Origin: Streptomyces griseochromogenes | GTDB lineage: Bacteria > Actinomycetota > Actinomycetes > Streptomycetales > Streptomycetaceae | Assembly: GCF_001542625.1 (NCBI RefSeq) | Contig: NZ_CP016279.1 | Span: forward strand, 9,176,001 to 9,240,000 | Length of the DNA stretch: 64,000 nt | Reading direction: 5' to 3' | The notes under the pieces: generated by a model | Told to the model about the DNA's origin: nothing | The model's database searches: none | What the model saw: the letters and a program-made list of their open reading frames with translations, nothing else | Position numbers and translations under genes: made by a program | Shown here: positions 57,779-64,000 of the stretch, piece after piece | How positions within the stretch are numbered: the stretch's first letter is position 1 | How the letters are laid out: every line of letters begins with the position of its first letter

Positions 57779-59385
57779 ACGAGGCCCTGCCCGACGTACC
57801 CGAAGTCCGCGTGGTCGGGCTTCCTCAGCTCACGTCGGGTTTCGACCTTGTGGAGCGACTTGATCTGCCCATGCACCTGAAGGTGCACGGGCCGCTTGAT
57901 CCGCTGGGCGGCGAACAGCTCGCCCAGCTTGCCGAAGCCATCAATCTCAAGGGCCGCGGAGGTGCCGGCTTCCCCTTCCACAAGAAGCTGCGCTCGGTCG
58001 CCGAGTCCGCGATCAAGCGCGGGGTACGGCCGGTCGTCGTCGTCAACGGCAGTGAGGACGAACCGGCCTGCCGCAAGGACACGGTGCTCATCAACCGTGC
58101 CCCGCACCTCATCCTGGACGGCGCCCTGCTGTGCGCCGAGGCCCTCGGCGCCCGCACGCTCGTCATCGGGGTCACCCGGGAGTCCACCCAGCGCTCCATG
58201 GAGGCCGCGCTCGCCGAACGCGGCCTGAGCAACAGCCGCAGGTCGGCGCTGCGCGCGTGGGTGCAGCGCAACCCCGTGCGCATGGTCACCGGCGCCGCCG
58301 CGTCGCTGATCCGCTCGATCGACGGCGGTCCGGCGATCCCGCCCGGCCGCAAGATCAGCGCCTCGCAGACCGGGGTGGGCGGGGCGCCCACGCTGCTGTC
58401 GAACGCGGAGACGTTCGCCCAGCTGGCCATCGCCGCCCGCATCGGCCCCGAGCGCTACGGCAACACCGGTCTGTACGACGAGCCGGGCACCGTCATGCTG
58501 ACGGTCTCCGGCGCGGTCGCCCGCCCGATGGTGCTCGAGGTCCCCACGGGTGTGCCGCTGCGCTACGTCCTGCAGCTGGCCGGTGCCCCACCCGTACCGC
58601 AGGGCGTGCTGACCGGCGGCTACCACGGCAAGTGGATCGACGCCGCGACCGTCAACGAGGCGATCGTCTCGCGCAACTCCCTGGACGCGGTGGGCGGTTC
58701 GCTGGGCGCCGGCGCGATCCTGCCGATCAGCCAGGAGACCTGCCCGCTGGGCGAGTCGCTGCGGGTGGCGCAGTGGCTGGCCGAGGAGAGCGCGGGCCAG
58801 TGCGGCCCCTGCTACCTCGGTCTGCCCGCCGCCGCGCGCGGCATGGAGGACATCCTGAACGGCGGCGGGCCAGCCGCCCTGGAGGCGCTGAAGCAGGTCG
58901 CGAAGAACGTGAAGCGGCGCGGGGCGTGTTCGCACCCGGACGGTTCCGCGATGTTCCTGGAGTCGACCATCAAGGCGTTCACCGACGATCTGGCCGCCCA
59001 TGTCCTCGGAAACGGCTGCGGACGGCCCGTGGAGGGCGTTCTGCCGCTCTTCGAGGGAGGCAGGGCCCCTGCGGGCCTCCCGGGGGGCGGAGAGCCGGAG
59101 GAGACCGGTGCCAGCCGCCAGAAGATCTACGTCGACTGGACGCTGTGCCGGGGCCACGGCTTGTGCGCGGACATCCTCCCGGAGGTCTTCGAACTCGGCG
59201 CGGACGGCTTCCCGACGGTGGCTCAGGCGCAGGTGCCGCGCTATGCGGAGGCGAAGGCGCTGCGTGCGGTGCGTCGCTGTCCGGCGCTGGCGCTGCGCAT
59301 CGAGGAGGACACGCGCGGGCAGGCGCCGTCGCGCAACCTGCCGGTCCTCTCCCAGGGCCGCGGCCGCCGCGCCCTGGGACGCTGA
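57775..59385 (+). CDS. NuoF-like flavoprotein with C-terminal ferredoxin domain
   Basis: The 536-residue protein starts at GTG overlapping the previous stop (GTGA). It has GRGGAGFPFHKKL and NGSEDEPACRKD (FMN/NADH site of complex I 51-kDa subunits), an SLBB domain, and the N3-like region ESAGQCGPCYLGL with RGACSHPDG. The first Cys of the usual ESCGxCxPC is Ala here, leaving three of four ligands. A ferredoxin domain at the end (LCRGHGLCADILPEVF and RRCPALAL) resembles [3Fe-4S] types. It is not part of a nuo operon and probably oxidises NAD(P)H or ferredoxin for the cytochrome b partner. Confidence 0.86.
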   Translation: MNEALPDVPEVRVVGLPQLTSGFDLVERLDLPMHLKVHGPLDPLGGEQLAQLAEAINLKGRGGAGFPFHKKLRSVAESAIKRGVRPVVVVNGSEDEPACRKDTVLINRAPHLILDGALLCAEALGARTLVIGVTRESTQRSMEAALAERGLSNSRRSALRAWVQRNPVRMVTGAAASLIRSIDGGPAIPPGRKISASQTGVGGAPTLLSNAETFAQLAIAARIGPERYGNTGLYDEPGTVMLTVSGAVARPMVLEVPTGVPLRYVLQLAGAPPVPQGVLTGGYHGKWIDAATVNEAIVSRNSLDAVGGSLGAGAILPISQETCPLGESLRVAQWLAEESAGQCGPCYLGLPAAARGMEDILNGGGPAALEALKQVAKNVKRRGACSHPDGSAMFLESTIKAFTDDLAAHVLGNGCGRPVEGVLPLFEGGRAPAGLPGGGEPEETGASRQKIYVDWTLCRGHGLCADILPEVFELGADGFPTVAQAQVPRYAEAKALRAVRRCPALALRIEEDTRGQAPSRNLPVLSQGRGRRALGR

Positions 59386-59468
59386 GCGCACGACGGCGGG
59401 TCATCCGGGCTCGGGTGACCCGTCGTCGGCTTGCGCCCCGGCACCACACGCCCCGGGATACACCGAAG

Positions 59469-59494
59469 GCGGACCATCCGTTCGGATGATCCGC
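59469..59494 (-). terminator. Hairpin downstream of tRNA-Ala
   Basis: A 12-bp stem with one wobble (59469-59480 with 59483-59494) and a 2-base loop lies 12 nt past the tRNA 3' end. It has no U-tract. Confidence 0.65.
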
Positions 59495-59506
59495 TTTCGA
59501 TTTCTG

Positions 59507-59579
59507 TGGAGCTAAGGAGAATTGAACTCCTGACCTCCTGCATGCCATGCAGGCGCTCTACCAACTGAGCTATAGCCCC
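59507..59579 (-). tRNA. tRNA-Ala(GGC)
   Basis: A canonical 73-nt cloverleaf: acceptor GGGGCTA with TAGCTCC, D-arm GCTC/GAGC with GG, anticodon stem CCTGC/GCAGG with loop ATGGCAT (anticodon GGC, reading GCC), T-arm AGGAG/CTCCT with loop TTCAATT, discriminator A73. CCA is not encoded, so RNase Z and CCA-adding enzyme are needed. G3 pairs with U70, the alanine identity wobble. Confidence 0.97.
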
Positions 59580-59706
59580 TTGCGGCCACGCGGTGGAACC
59601 GCGTGTCGTTCGTGTCGCCCGGTTTCCCCGGCGGCGACGCCAACATTACACGGTCCCCCGGGTGCATCACCAAATCGGTTTCCGCTCTGCTCTGATACGG
59701 ACGCTA

Positions 59707-60942
59707 ATGTCATGTTTCGTGACCATGATCGTGTTGCCCGGAGCACACCGCCGGACGCCCGTGGCCGTGGGCGCGTGCCTGGTGTCGTTCGCGGCGTTCT
59801 GCCTGGCACAGCGGGCCGCGCACGTGTCGATGATCGACGTGATGGTGTACCGGGCCGAGGGGGCCACCGTCAGGGCCGGAGGCGACCTGTACGCCCTGCG
59901 GGCGACCGCGGCGGGCCTGCCCACCACCTACCCGCCGTTCGCGGCCCTGCTGTTCACCGTGCTGACCCTGCCGGACGCCGTGACCCTGCGGTTACTGGCC
60001 ACCGCGGGGAATCTCGCCCTCCTGGTGGTGCTCGTACGGCTGTCGCTGAAACTCGTCGGCCACGCGCGCGTGGAGACCGCCTGGTGGGTCGCGGCGGGGG
60101 CCGTGTGGTGCGAGCCGGTGTGGGCGACCCTGCGCTACGGCCAGATCAACCTGTTGCTGGCCGCCCTGGTGCTGTGGGACCTGTGCCGCCGGCCCGCCGA
60201 CGGCTACGGCCGCTGGGCCGGGGCGGGGCTCGGGCTCGCCGCGGCGGTCAAGCTGACGCCCGCCCTGTTCCCGGTGTTCCTGCTCGCCACCGGGGTCACG
60301 GCACGCCTGCGGGGTGGGGACGGGAGGCCGTGGCTGCGGCACGCGCAGGGCGCGGCCACCGCGTTCGCCGGGGCGACGCTGCTGGCGGCGGCCGTCCTGC
60401 CGTACGACTCGTGGCGGTTCTGGACGGACATGGTGTTCCGCCCGGACCGGGCCGGGCACGCGGAGGAAACCGCCAATCAGGCCCTGCGCGGCGTCATGGC
60501 CCGTCTGCTGCACACTCCCGACCCGGGAGCCCTCTGGGTCCTGTCCGTGGCCGTGGTGGCCGCCCTGGGGCTCTCGGTGGCGGTGGCGGCGGAGCTGCGG
60601 GGGCGGCGGCCCTGGGCGGTGTGCGCCTGCGCGGTCACCGCGCTGCTGATCAGCCCGGTGTCGTGGACCCACCACTGGGTGTGGTGCGTGCCCCTGGTGC
60701 TCCTGCTGTGGACGCACGGACACCGGGCGGCCGCCCTGGCCACGGCACTGGTCTTCTGCTCGTACACCCCTTGGTGGGTGCCGCACGGCCCCGGGCGGCC
60801 CGAACTGCACGAGAGCGGCGGCCAGTTGGCCGTGTCGGCCCTCTACGGAGGGGCCGCCGCGCTGTTCCTCGTACTGGCCTGGACATCGTTGCCGAGGCCC
60901 CGGCTGCGGTCGGAGCCGGGTCAAGCGGTGACGAAGGAATAG
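59707..60942 (+). CDS. GT87/DUF2029-type mannosyltransferase-like membrane protein
   Basis: About 411 residues with nine or more helices. The family signature is VSMIDVMVYRAEG with the acidic catalytic residue in the first loop, VRAGGDLYAL, TYPPFAALLFTVLTL, RYGQINLLLAALVLWDL and AAVKLTPALFPVFLL. Such enzymes add mannose or arabinose from polyprenyl phosphate donors to cell-envelope glycolipids. ATG at 59707 is chosen; the next in-frame ATG is 6 codons on. It ends 22 nt inside the zinc-ribbon gene on the other strand. Confidence 0.83.
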   Translation: MSCFVTMIVLPGAHRRTPVAVGACLVSFAAFCLAQRAAHVSMIDVMVYRAEGATVRAGGDLYALRATAAGLPTTYPPFAALLFTVLTLPDAVTLRLLATAGNLALLVVLVRLSLKLVGHARVETAWWVAAGAVWCEPVWATLRYGQINLLLAALVLWDLCRRPADGYGRWAGAGLGLAAAVKLTPALFPVFLLATGVTARLRGGDGRPWLRHAQGAATAFAGATLLAAAVLPYDSWRFWTDMVFRPDRAGHAEETANQALRGVMARLLHTPDPGALWVLSVAVVAALGLSVAVAAELRGRRPWAVCACAVTALLISPVSWTHHWVWCVPLVLLLWTHGHRAAALATALVFCSYTPWWVPHGPGRPELHESGGQLAVSALYGGAAALFLVLAWTSLPRPRLRSEPGQAVTKE

Positions 60943-61154
60943 AACCTTTTGAGTGTGCAGTGCTCTTCGAGCAGGCGGCCGTAGATCGGCTCGCCCTCCA
61001 GCTCACGGTAGGTCTCGATCGGGTCGCCCTTTATGATCAGCGCCCGCGCGCATTCCTCGCACCAGTACTGGTAGTCGGGATTGATCGGCTCCATGTCACG
61101 GACGATCGGCGTACCGCTGCCGCACCAGTCGCACTTTCGCCTGTGTGCACCCAT
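60921..61154 (-). CDS. Small zinc-ribbon protein (77 aa)
   Basis: MGAHRRKCDWCGSGTPIV and YQYWCEECARALIIKGD provide two CxxC pairs, a zinc ribbon of about 35 residues. A charged helical tail follows (PIETYRELEGEPIYGRLLEE) and ends LKRFYSFVTA. The role is unknown; similar small ribbons bind nucleic acid or partner proteins. It begins 3 nt after the stop of another zinc-ribbon gene, so the two are one operon. Confidence 0.75.
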   Translation of the reverse strand: MGAHRRKCDWCGSGTPIVRDMEPINPDYQYWCEECARALIIKGDPIETYRELEGEPIYGRLLEEHCTLKRFYSFVTA

Positions 61155-61157
61155 CGA

Positions 61158-61331
61158 TCAGCTCCAGCTGTGGCCGCAGGCCGTGCACACGTAGGAAATT
61201 CCGCCATTGTCACCGAGAACCTGGGCCACATGCGCGGAACCGCAGGAAGGGCAGCTGAGCCGGGTGGCCGTATCCCGTATCAACGCCGCACCGAGGAGGT
61301 GGCCGCCCTCCTCAAGGATGCTCGCAGGCAT
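61158..61331 (-). CDS. Small zinc-ribbon protein (57 aa)
   Basis: ATG at 61331 opens a 57-residue reading: MPASILEEGGHLLGAALIRD, then RLSCPSCGSAHVAQVLGD and YVCTACGHSWS, ending in TGA at 61158. CPSC and CTAC with the His after them form a clear zinc ribbon. Codon use fits the genome. It is the upstream partner of the 77-residue ribbon. Function is not recognised. Confidence 0.75.
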   Translation of the reverse strand: MPASILEEGGHLLGAALIRDTATRLSCPSCGSAHVAQVLGDNGGISYVCTACGHSWS

Positions 61332-61400
61332 CGCTACTCCCTCCCGTCGGGCCGCGCCCCCTTCCGGCCGTTTGATTCTGCCACGGCCGGACCAATACGG

Positions 61401-62954
61401 TCAGCGACGCCTCAGTACCAGTCCGGACACGGCCCCCGCTGCGGCCGTTCCGGTCAGTGCCCAGGCGCACACCGAGAACGCCTCCGCAGAGGTATACGCC
61501 CGCAGGGCCCCGAGTGACTCAAGCCGGTTCAGGAACAGTGTGCCGAATGCGGCCACCCCGATCAGCTGACCGAGCTGGACGACCGTCGCCAGCAGCCCGC
61601 TGGCGTCCGCCGCGTCCTCGGGCCGCACGGTGGCCAACGCCCCCGTGAGCGTCGGGCTGAAGGCGAGCGCGAGCCCGACGCCGACGCCGGCGTACCCGGC
61701 ATAGAGCAGCGCTCCCCCGTCACCGCCGTCATGGAAGGCGAGACCCACCACGGCCGCGGACACCGCGGTGAGCGCGAACCCGGCCGGGGTGAGCGCCCGC
61801 TGCCAGGCCGCGGGCCAGTTCCGCCAGGTCAGACTGACCGCGCCGAAGACGACCGCGGTCGGCGCGAAACTCAGACCGGCCCGCAGAGCGCTGTAGCCGA
61901 GTCCGCCCTGGACGTGCAGGGTCAGCGCGAACAGGAAACCGGCGTTGACCGACATGACGGCCAGGATCCGGAACACGGCACGGCCGATGCCGGGGTGGCG
62001 CAGGACCCGAGGTGCGATCAGCGGCGCACCGCCGCGCCTGGCGAGCCGGGACTCATAGCCGCAGAACGCGGCGAACAGCACCGCGGCGGTACCCAGCGAC
62101 AGCCAGGACCACAGCGGCCAGTCCTCTTCCTGCCCCAGCACCAGCGGCACGGTCAGCAGCGACACGGCCGCGCCGAGCAGCACGAGTCCGGGCAGGTCGA
62201 GGGCGCGCGCCCGCTCGGGCTCCCGGCCGCGGCCCAGCGGCAGGACCCGCCTGCCCAGCACCAGCAGGAGCGCGCCCACCGGCACGTTGACCAGGAACAC
62301 CGGCCGCCAGCCGGTGCCGAACAGATCGGCGCTGGCCAGGACGCCGCCCACGACCTGTCCGGCCGCCGCACCGACGGCGAGGACCGCCGAGTAGGCGCCG
62401 AGCGCCCGCGCCCGGGCCTCGCCGGTGAAGGTGCGCTGGATCAGGCTGAGCACCTGCGGGATCATCAGCGCCGCGCCCGCGCCCTGCACCAGCCGGAAGA
62501 CGATCAGTGCGGTCACCCCTCGCGCCAGGCCGCAGGCGAGCGAGGCCGCCGTGAACAGGGCGAGTCCGGCGAGGTGGACCCGGCCGTGGCCGAGCCGGTC
62601 GCCGAGCCGGGCGCCGGTGATCAGCAGCACGGAGTAGGTGATGGTGTAGCCGGCGATCACCAGTTGCAGGCCGGCGCCCGAGGCGTGGAGATCGGAACCG
62701 ATGGTGGGGGCCGCGACGTTCACGATGAAAACGTCGAGAGCCGCCATGAACAGGGCGGTGAGCAGGACCGCGAGCAGCAGCCGGGGCCTGTTGTCAGTGG
62801 CGGGTGCTTCACTGTGAGTCACAGCAGGAGCGCCATCGACGACCGGCGTCTCACTTCTGGCCGCGGAGTCTTCACTGTCAGTGGCGGGTGCTTCACTGAT
62901 CGCAGGGTTCGGAACGGGTACGGGACTCGGCCCGGTTCGGGGTGTCGTCGTCAT
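61401..62954 (-). CDS. MFS exporter, DHA2 (EmrB/QacA) type
   Basis: The 517-residue protein has about 14 helices: ALDVFIVNVAAPTIGSDL in helix 1, ARLGDRLGHGRVHLAGLALF as motif A, and GWRPVFLVNVPVGALLLVLG. It begins with a 55-residue Ser/Glu/Pro/Thr/Ala-rich cytoplasmic extension in which SEAPATD occurs twice (62876-62898 and 62792-62814, identical 23 bp). It exports drugs or metabolites. A regulator of the same type as that at 10697 is divergent from it. Confidence 0.87.
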   Translation of the reverse strand: MTTTPRTGPSPVPVPNPAISEAPATDSEDSAARSETPVVDGAPAVTHSEAPATDNRPRLLLAVLLTALFMAALDVFIVNVAAPTIGSDLHASGAGLQLVIAGYTITYSVLLITGARLGDRLGHGRVHLAGLALFTAASLACGLARGVTALIVFRLVQGAGAALMIPQVLSLIQRTFTGEARARALGAYSAVLAVGAAAGQVVGGVLASADLFGTGWRPVFLVNVPVGALLLVLGRRVLPLGRGREPERARALDLPGLVLLGAAVSLLTVPLVLGQEEDWPLWSWLSLGTAAVLFAAFCGYESRLARRGGAPLIAPRVLRHPGIGRAVFRILAVMSVNAGFLFALTLHVQGGLGYSALRAGLSFAPTAVVFGAVSLTWRNWPAAWQRALTPAGFALTAVSAAVVGLAFHDGGDGGALLYAGYAGVGVGLALAFSPTLTGALATVRPEDAADASGLLATVVQLGQLIGVAAFGTLFLNRLESLGALRAYTSAEAFSVCAWALTGTAAAGAVSGLVLRRR

Positions 62955-63002
62955 GGTGCCGAGCCTGACGACGCTCCGGTACGGGTGCCGAGTGCCCGCC
63001 GA

Positions 63003-63016
63003 TGCTGGTACCGGCA
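63003..63016. promoter_or_regulatory. Near-palindrome in the second exporter/regulator promoter region
   Basis: TGCTGGTACCGGCA lies in the 131 bp between the divergent starts and is a palindrome apart from one symmetrical mismatch around GGTACC. It is a weak operator candidate. Confidence 0.35.
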
Positions 63017-63085
63017 GCACCTGGCAGGGCCGGGGCCGACTGCCGACGATGGGAACGGGACGACGGGGGACGGGGGAAGACGGCG

Positions 63086-63997
63086 ATGGGGACGACGACA
63101 CAACGACGCAGGCCGGAGCTGGCCGCCTTTCTGCGCGGCAGGCGGGCGCGGGTGACACCGGCCGATGTGGGCATGCCGCCGGGCCTGCGGCGGCGCACAC
63201 CCGGGTTGCGCCGGGAGGAGGTCGCCCAGCTCTCGGGTGTGGGAGTGACCTGGTACACCTGGCTGGAGCAGGGCCGGCCGATCAACGCTTCGCCGCAGGT
63301 GCTGGACGCGATCGCACGCACACTGCGGCTGGACACACCGGAGCGGGAGCACCTGTACCGGCTGGCGGAGGTGCCCTTCGACCCGACACCGGGGGATCTG
63401 ACCCACCGCGTCGGCCCCGAGGTGCAGGGCATCATCGACGCCCTCGAACCGCTGCTCGCGGTGGTCTACAACTCGCGCTACGACGTCCTGGCCACCAACC
63501 CGGCCTACCGCGATCTGTTCGTGGTGCCGGAGACCCTCCGGATCGGCGTGGCGAACGTGCTGTGGACGCTGTTCACGGTGCCGGAGGAGACATGCCCGGT
63601 GGTGCACCGGGACAGCGAGCTCCCGCTGATGGTGGCGACGCTGCGCTCGGCGTACGGCAGACACGTGGGCGAGCCGGCCTGGGAGGAGTACATACGCGCG
63701 CTCTCGGCTGCGAGCCCCCACTTCGCGCGGGTGTGGGCGAGTGGCGAGGTGACGCCTCCGGGACCCCGGGTGAAGACGTTCCGTCACCAGGCGGTGGGCG
63801 AGATACGGATGACCTCGCAGTCGCTGTCCATCGACGGGATGCCCGAGTGCCGGATCGTGGTCTACACGCCGGCGGACGAGGAGGCACGTACGAAGGTCGC
63901 GTCGCTGAGGGAGCGGAGACAGCAGCTGCGGCCCCCGGCCGACGGGGAGGCCGCGGAGATCGTCCGGCGGTGGAATGCAGAAAATCCCGCCCCCTGA
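63086..63997 (+). CDS. XRE-family regulator with MmyB-like ligand-binding domain (second copy)
   Basis: The 303-residue protein is closely built like the one at 10697. The HTH reads RTPGLRREEVAQLSGVGVTW and TWLEQGRPINASPQVLDAI, and the ligand-binding domain has YNSRYDVLATNPAYRDLF and ALSAASPHFARVWASGEV. It is divergent from a DHA2 exporter, so it is expected to control that gene. The end, VRRWNAENPAP, is near the window edge but complete. Confidence 0.88.
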   Translation: MGTTTQRRRPELAAFLRGRRARVTPADVGMPPGLRRRTPGLRREEVAQLSGVGVTWYTWLEQGRPINASPQVLDAIARTLRLDTPEREHLYRLAEVPFDPTPGDLTHRVGPEVQGIIDALEPLLAVVYNSRYDVLATNPAYRDLFVVPETLRIGVANVLWTLFTVPEETCPVVHRDSELPLMVATLRSAYGRHVGEPAWEEYIRALSAASPHFARVWASGEVTPPGPRVKTFRHQAVGEIRMTSQSLSIDGMPECRIVVYTPADEEARTKVASLRERRQQLRPPADGEAAEIVRRWNAENPAP

Positions 63998-64000
63998 AAG

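Overview
The window is about 72% GC, densely coded, with many GTG starts and 4-nt stop/start overlaps. Its gene content (hrcA-dnaJ, lepA, rpsT, holA, comEA-comEC, leuS, phoH-ybeY, tricorn protease, SpoIIE-type phosphatase) is that of the chromosomal core of a Streptomyces or close relative (Actinomycetota). No phage, IS element, CRISPR array or replication origin was seen.

Layout. 1-4.0 kb (minus): an accessory operon of a 2OG-Fe(II) oxygenase, an aldehyde dehydrogenase, a two-cluster ferredoxin and an unrecognised enzyme-like protein cut by the window edge. 4.0-5.2 kb: gene-poor, with a possible luciferase-like monooxygenase remnant. 5.2-7.1 kb: a class Ic aspartate aminotransferase and, divergently, an orphan PII protein. 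7.0-10.1 kb (minus): three secreted or membrane proteins resembling the WxL surface system of low-GC Gram-positives. 10.3-17.4 kb: a cytidine-deaminase-like protein without zinc ligands, an XRE regulator with a divergent exporter, an LD-carboxypeptidase, then mmcQ-cnnm-ybeY-phoH. 17.5-21.1 kb: PfkB sugar kinase, glucarate dehydratase and 5-dehydro-4-deoxyglucarate dehydratase (glucarate catabolism). 21.2 kb: an atypical tRNA-Gly(UCC) with a strong terminator.

21.5-31.7 kb: MFS protein, adenine/adenosine deaminase, RNase Z, HIT protein, tricorn protease, lipoprotein, VOC protein, RsmE and nitronate monooxygenase. 31.9-34.2 kb: hrcA-dnaJ behind a CIRCE operator. 34.2-44.1 kb: MBL hydrolase, DUF3097, a broken Uma2 gene, hemW, a SpoIIE phosphatase, a long-chain acyl-CoA ligase, lepA and rpsT. 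44.3-53.0 kb: SnoaL-like protein, holA, arylamine N-acetyltransferase, comEC, comEA, DegV and a membrane-anchored protein. 53.2-56.2 kb: leuS preceded by a leader peptide with three Leu codons and a terminator, a textbook attenuator. 56.5-59.4 kb: a diheme cytochrome-b-like membrane protein coupled to a NuoF-like flavoprotein with a fused ferredoxin. 59.5-64 kb: tRNA-Ala(GGC), a GT87-like glycosyltransferase, two tiny zinc-ribbon proteins, and a second exporter/XRE regulator pair.

The items most worth follow-up are the oxygenase operon at the left edge, the WxL-like locus with a palindrome shared upstream of two of its genes, the aberrant tRNA-Gly, and the cytochrome b/NuoF-like pair.
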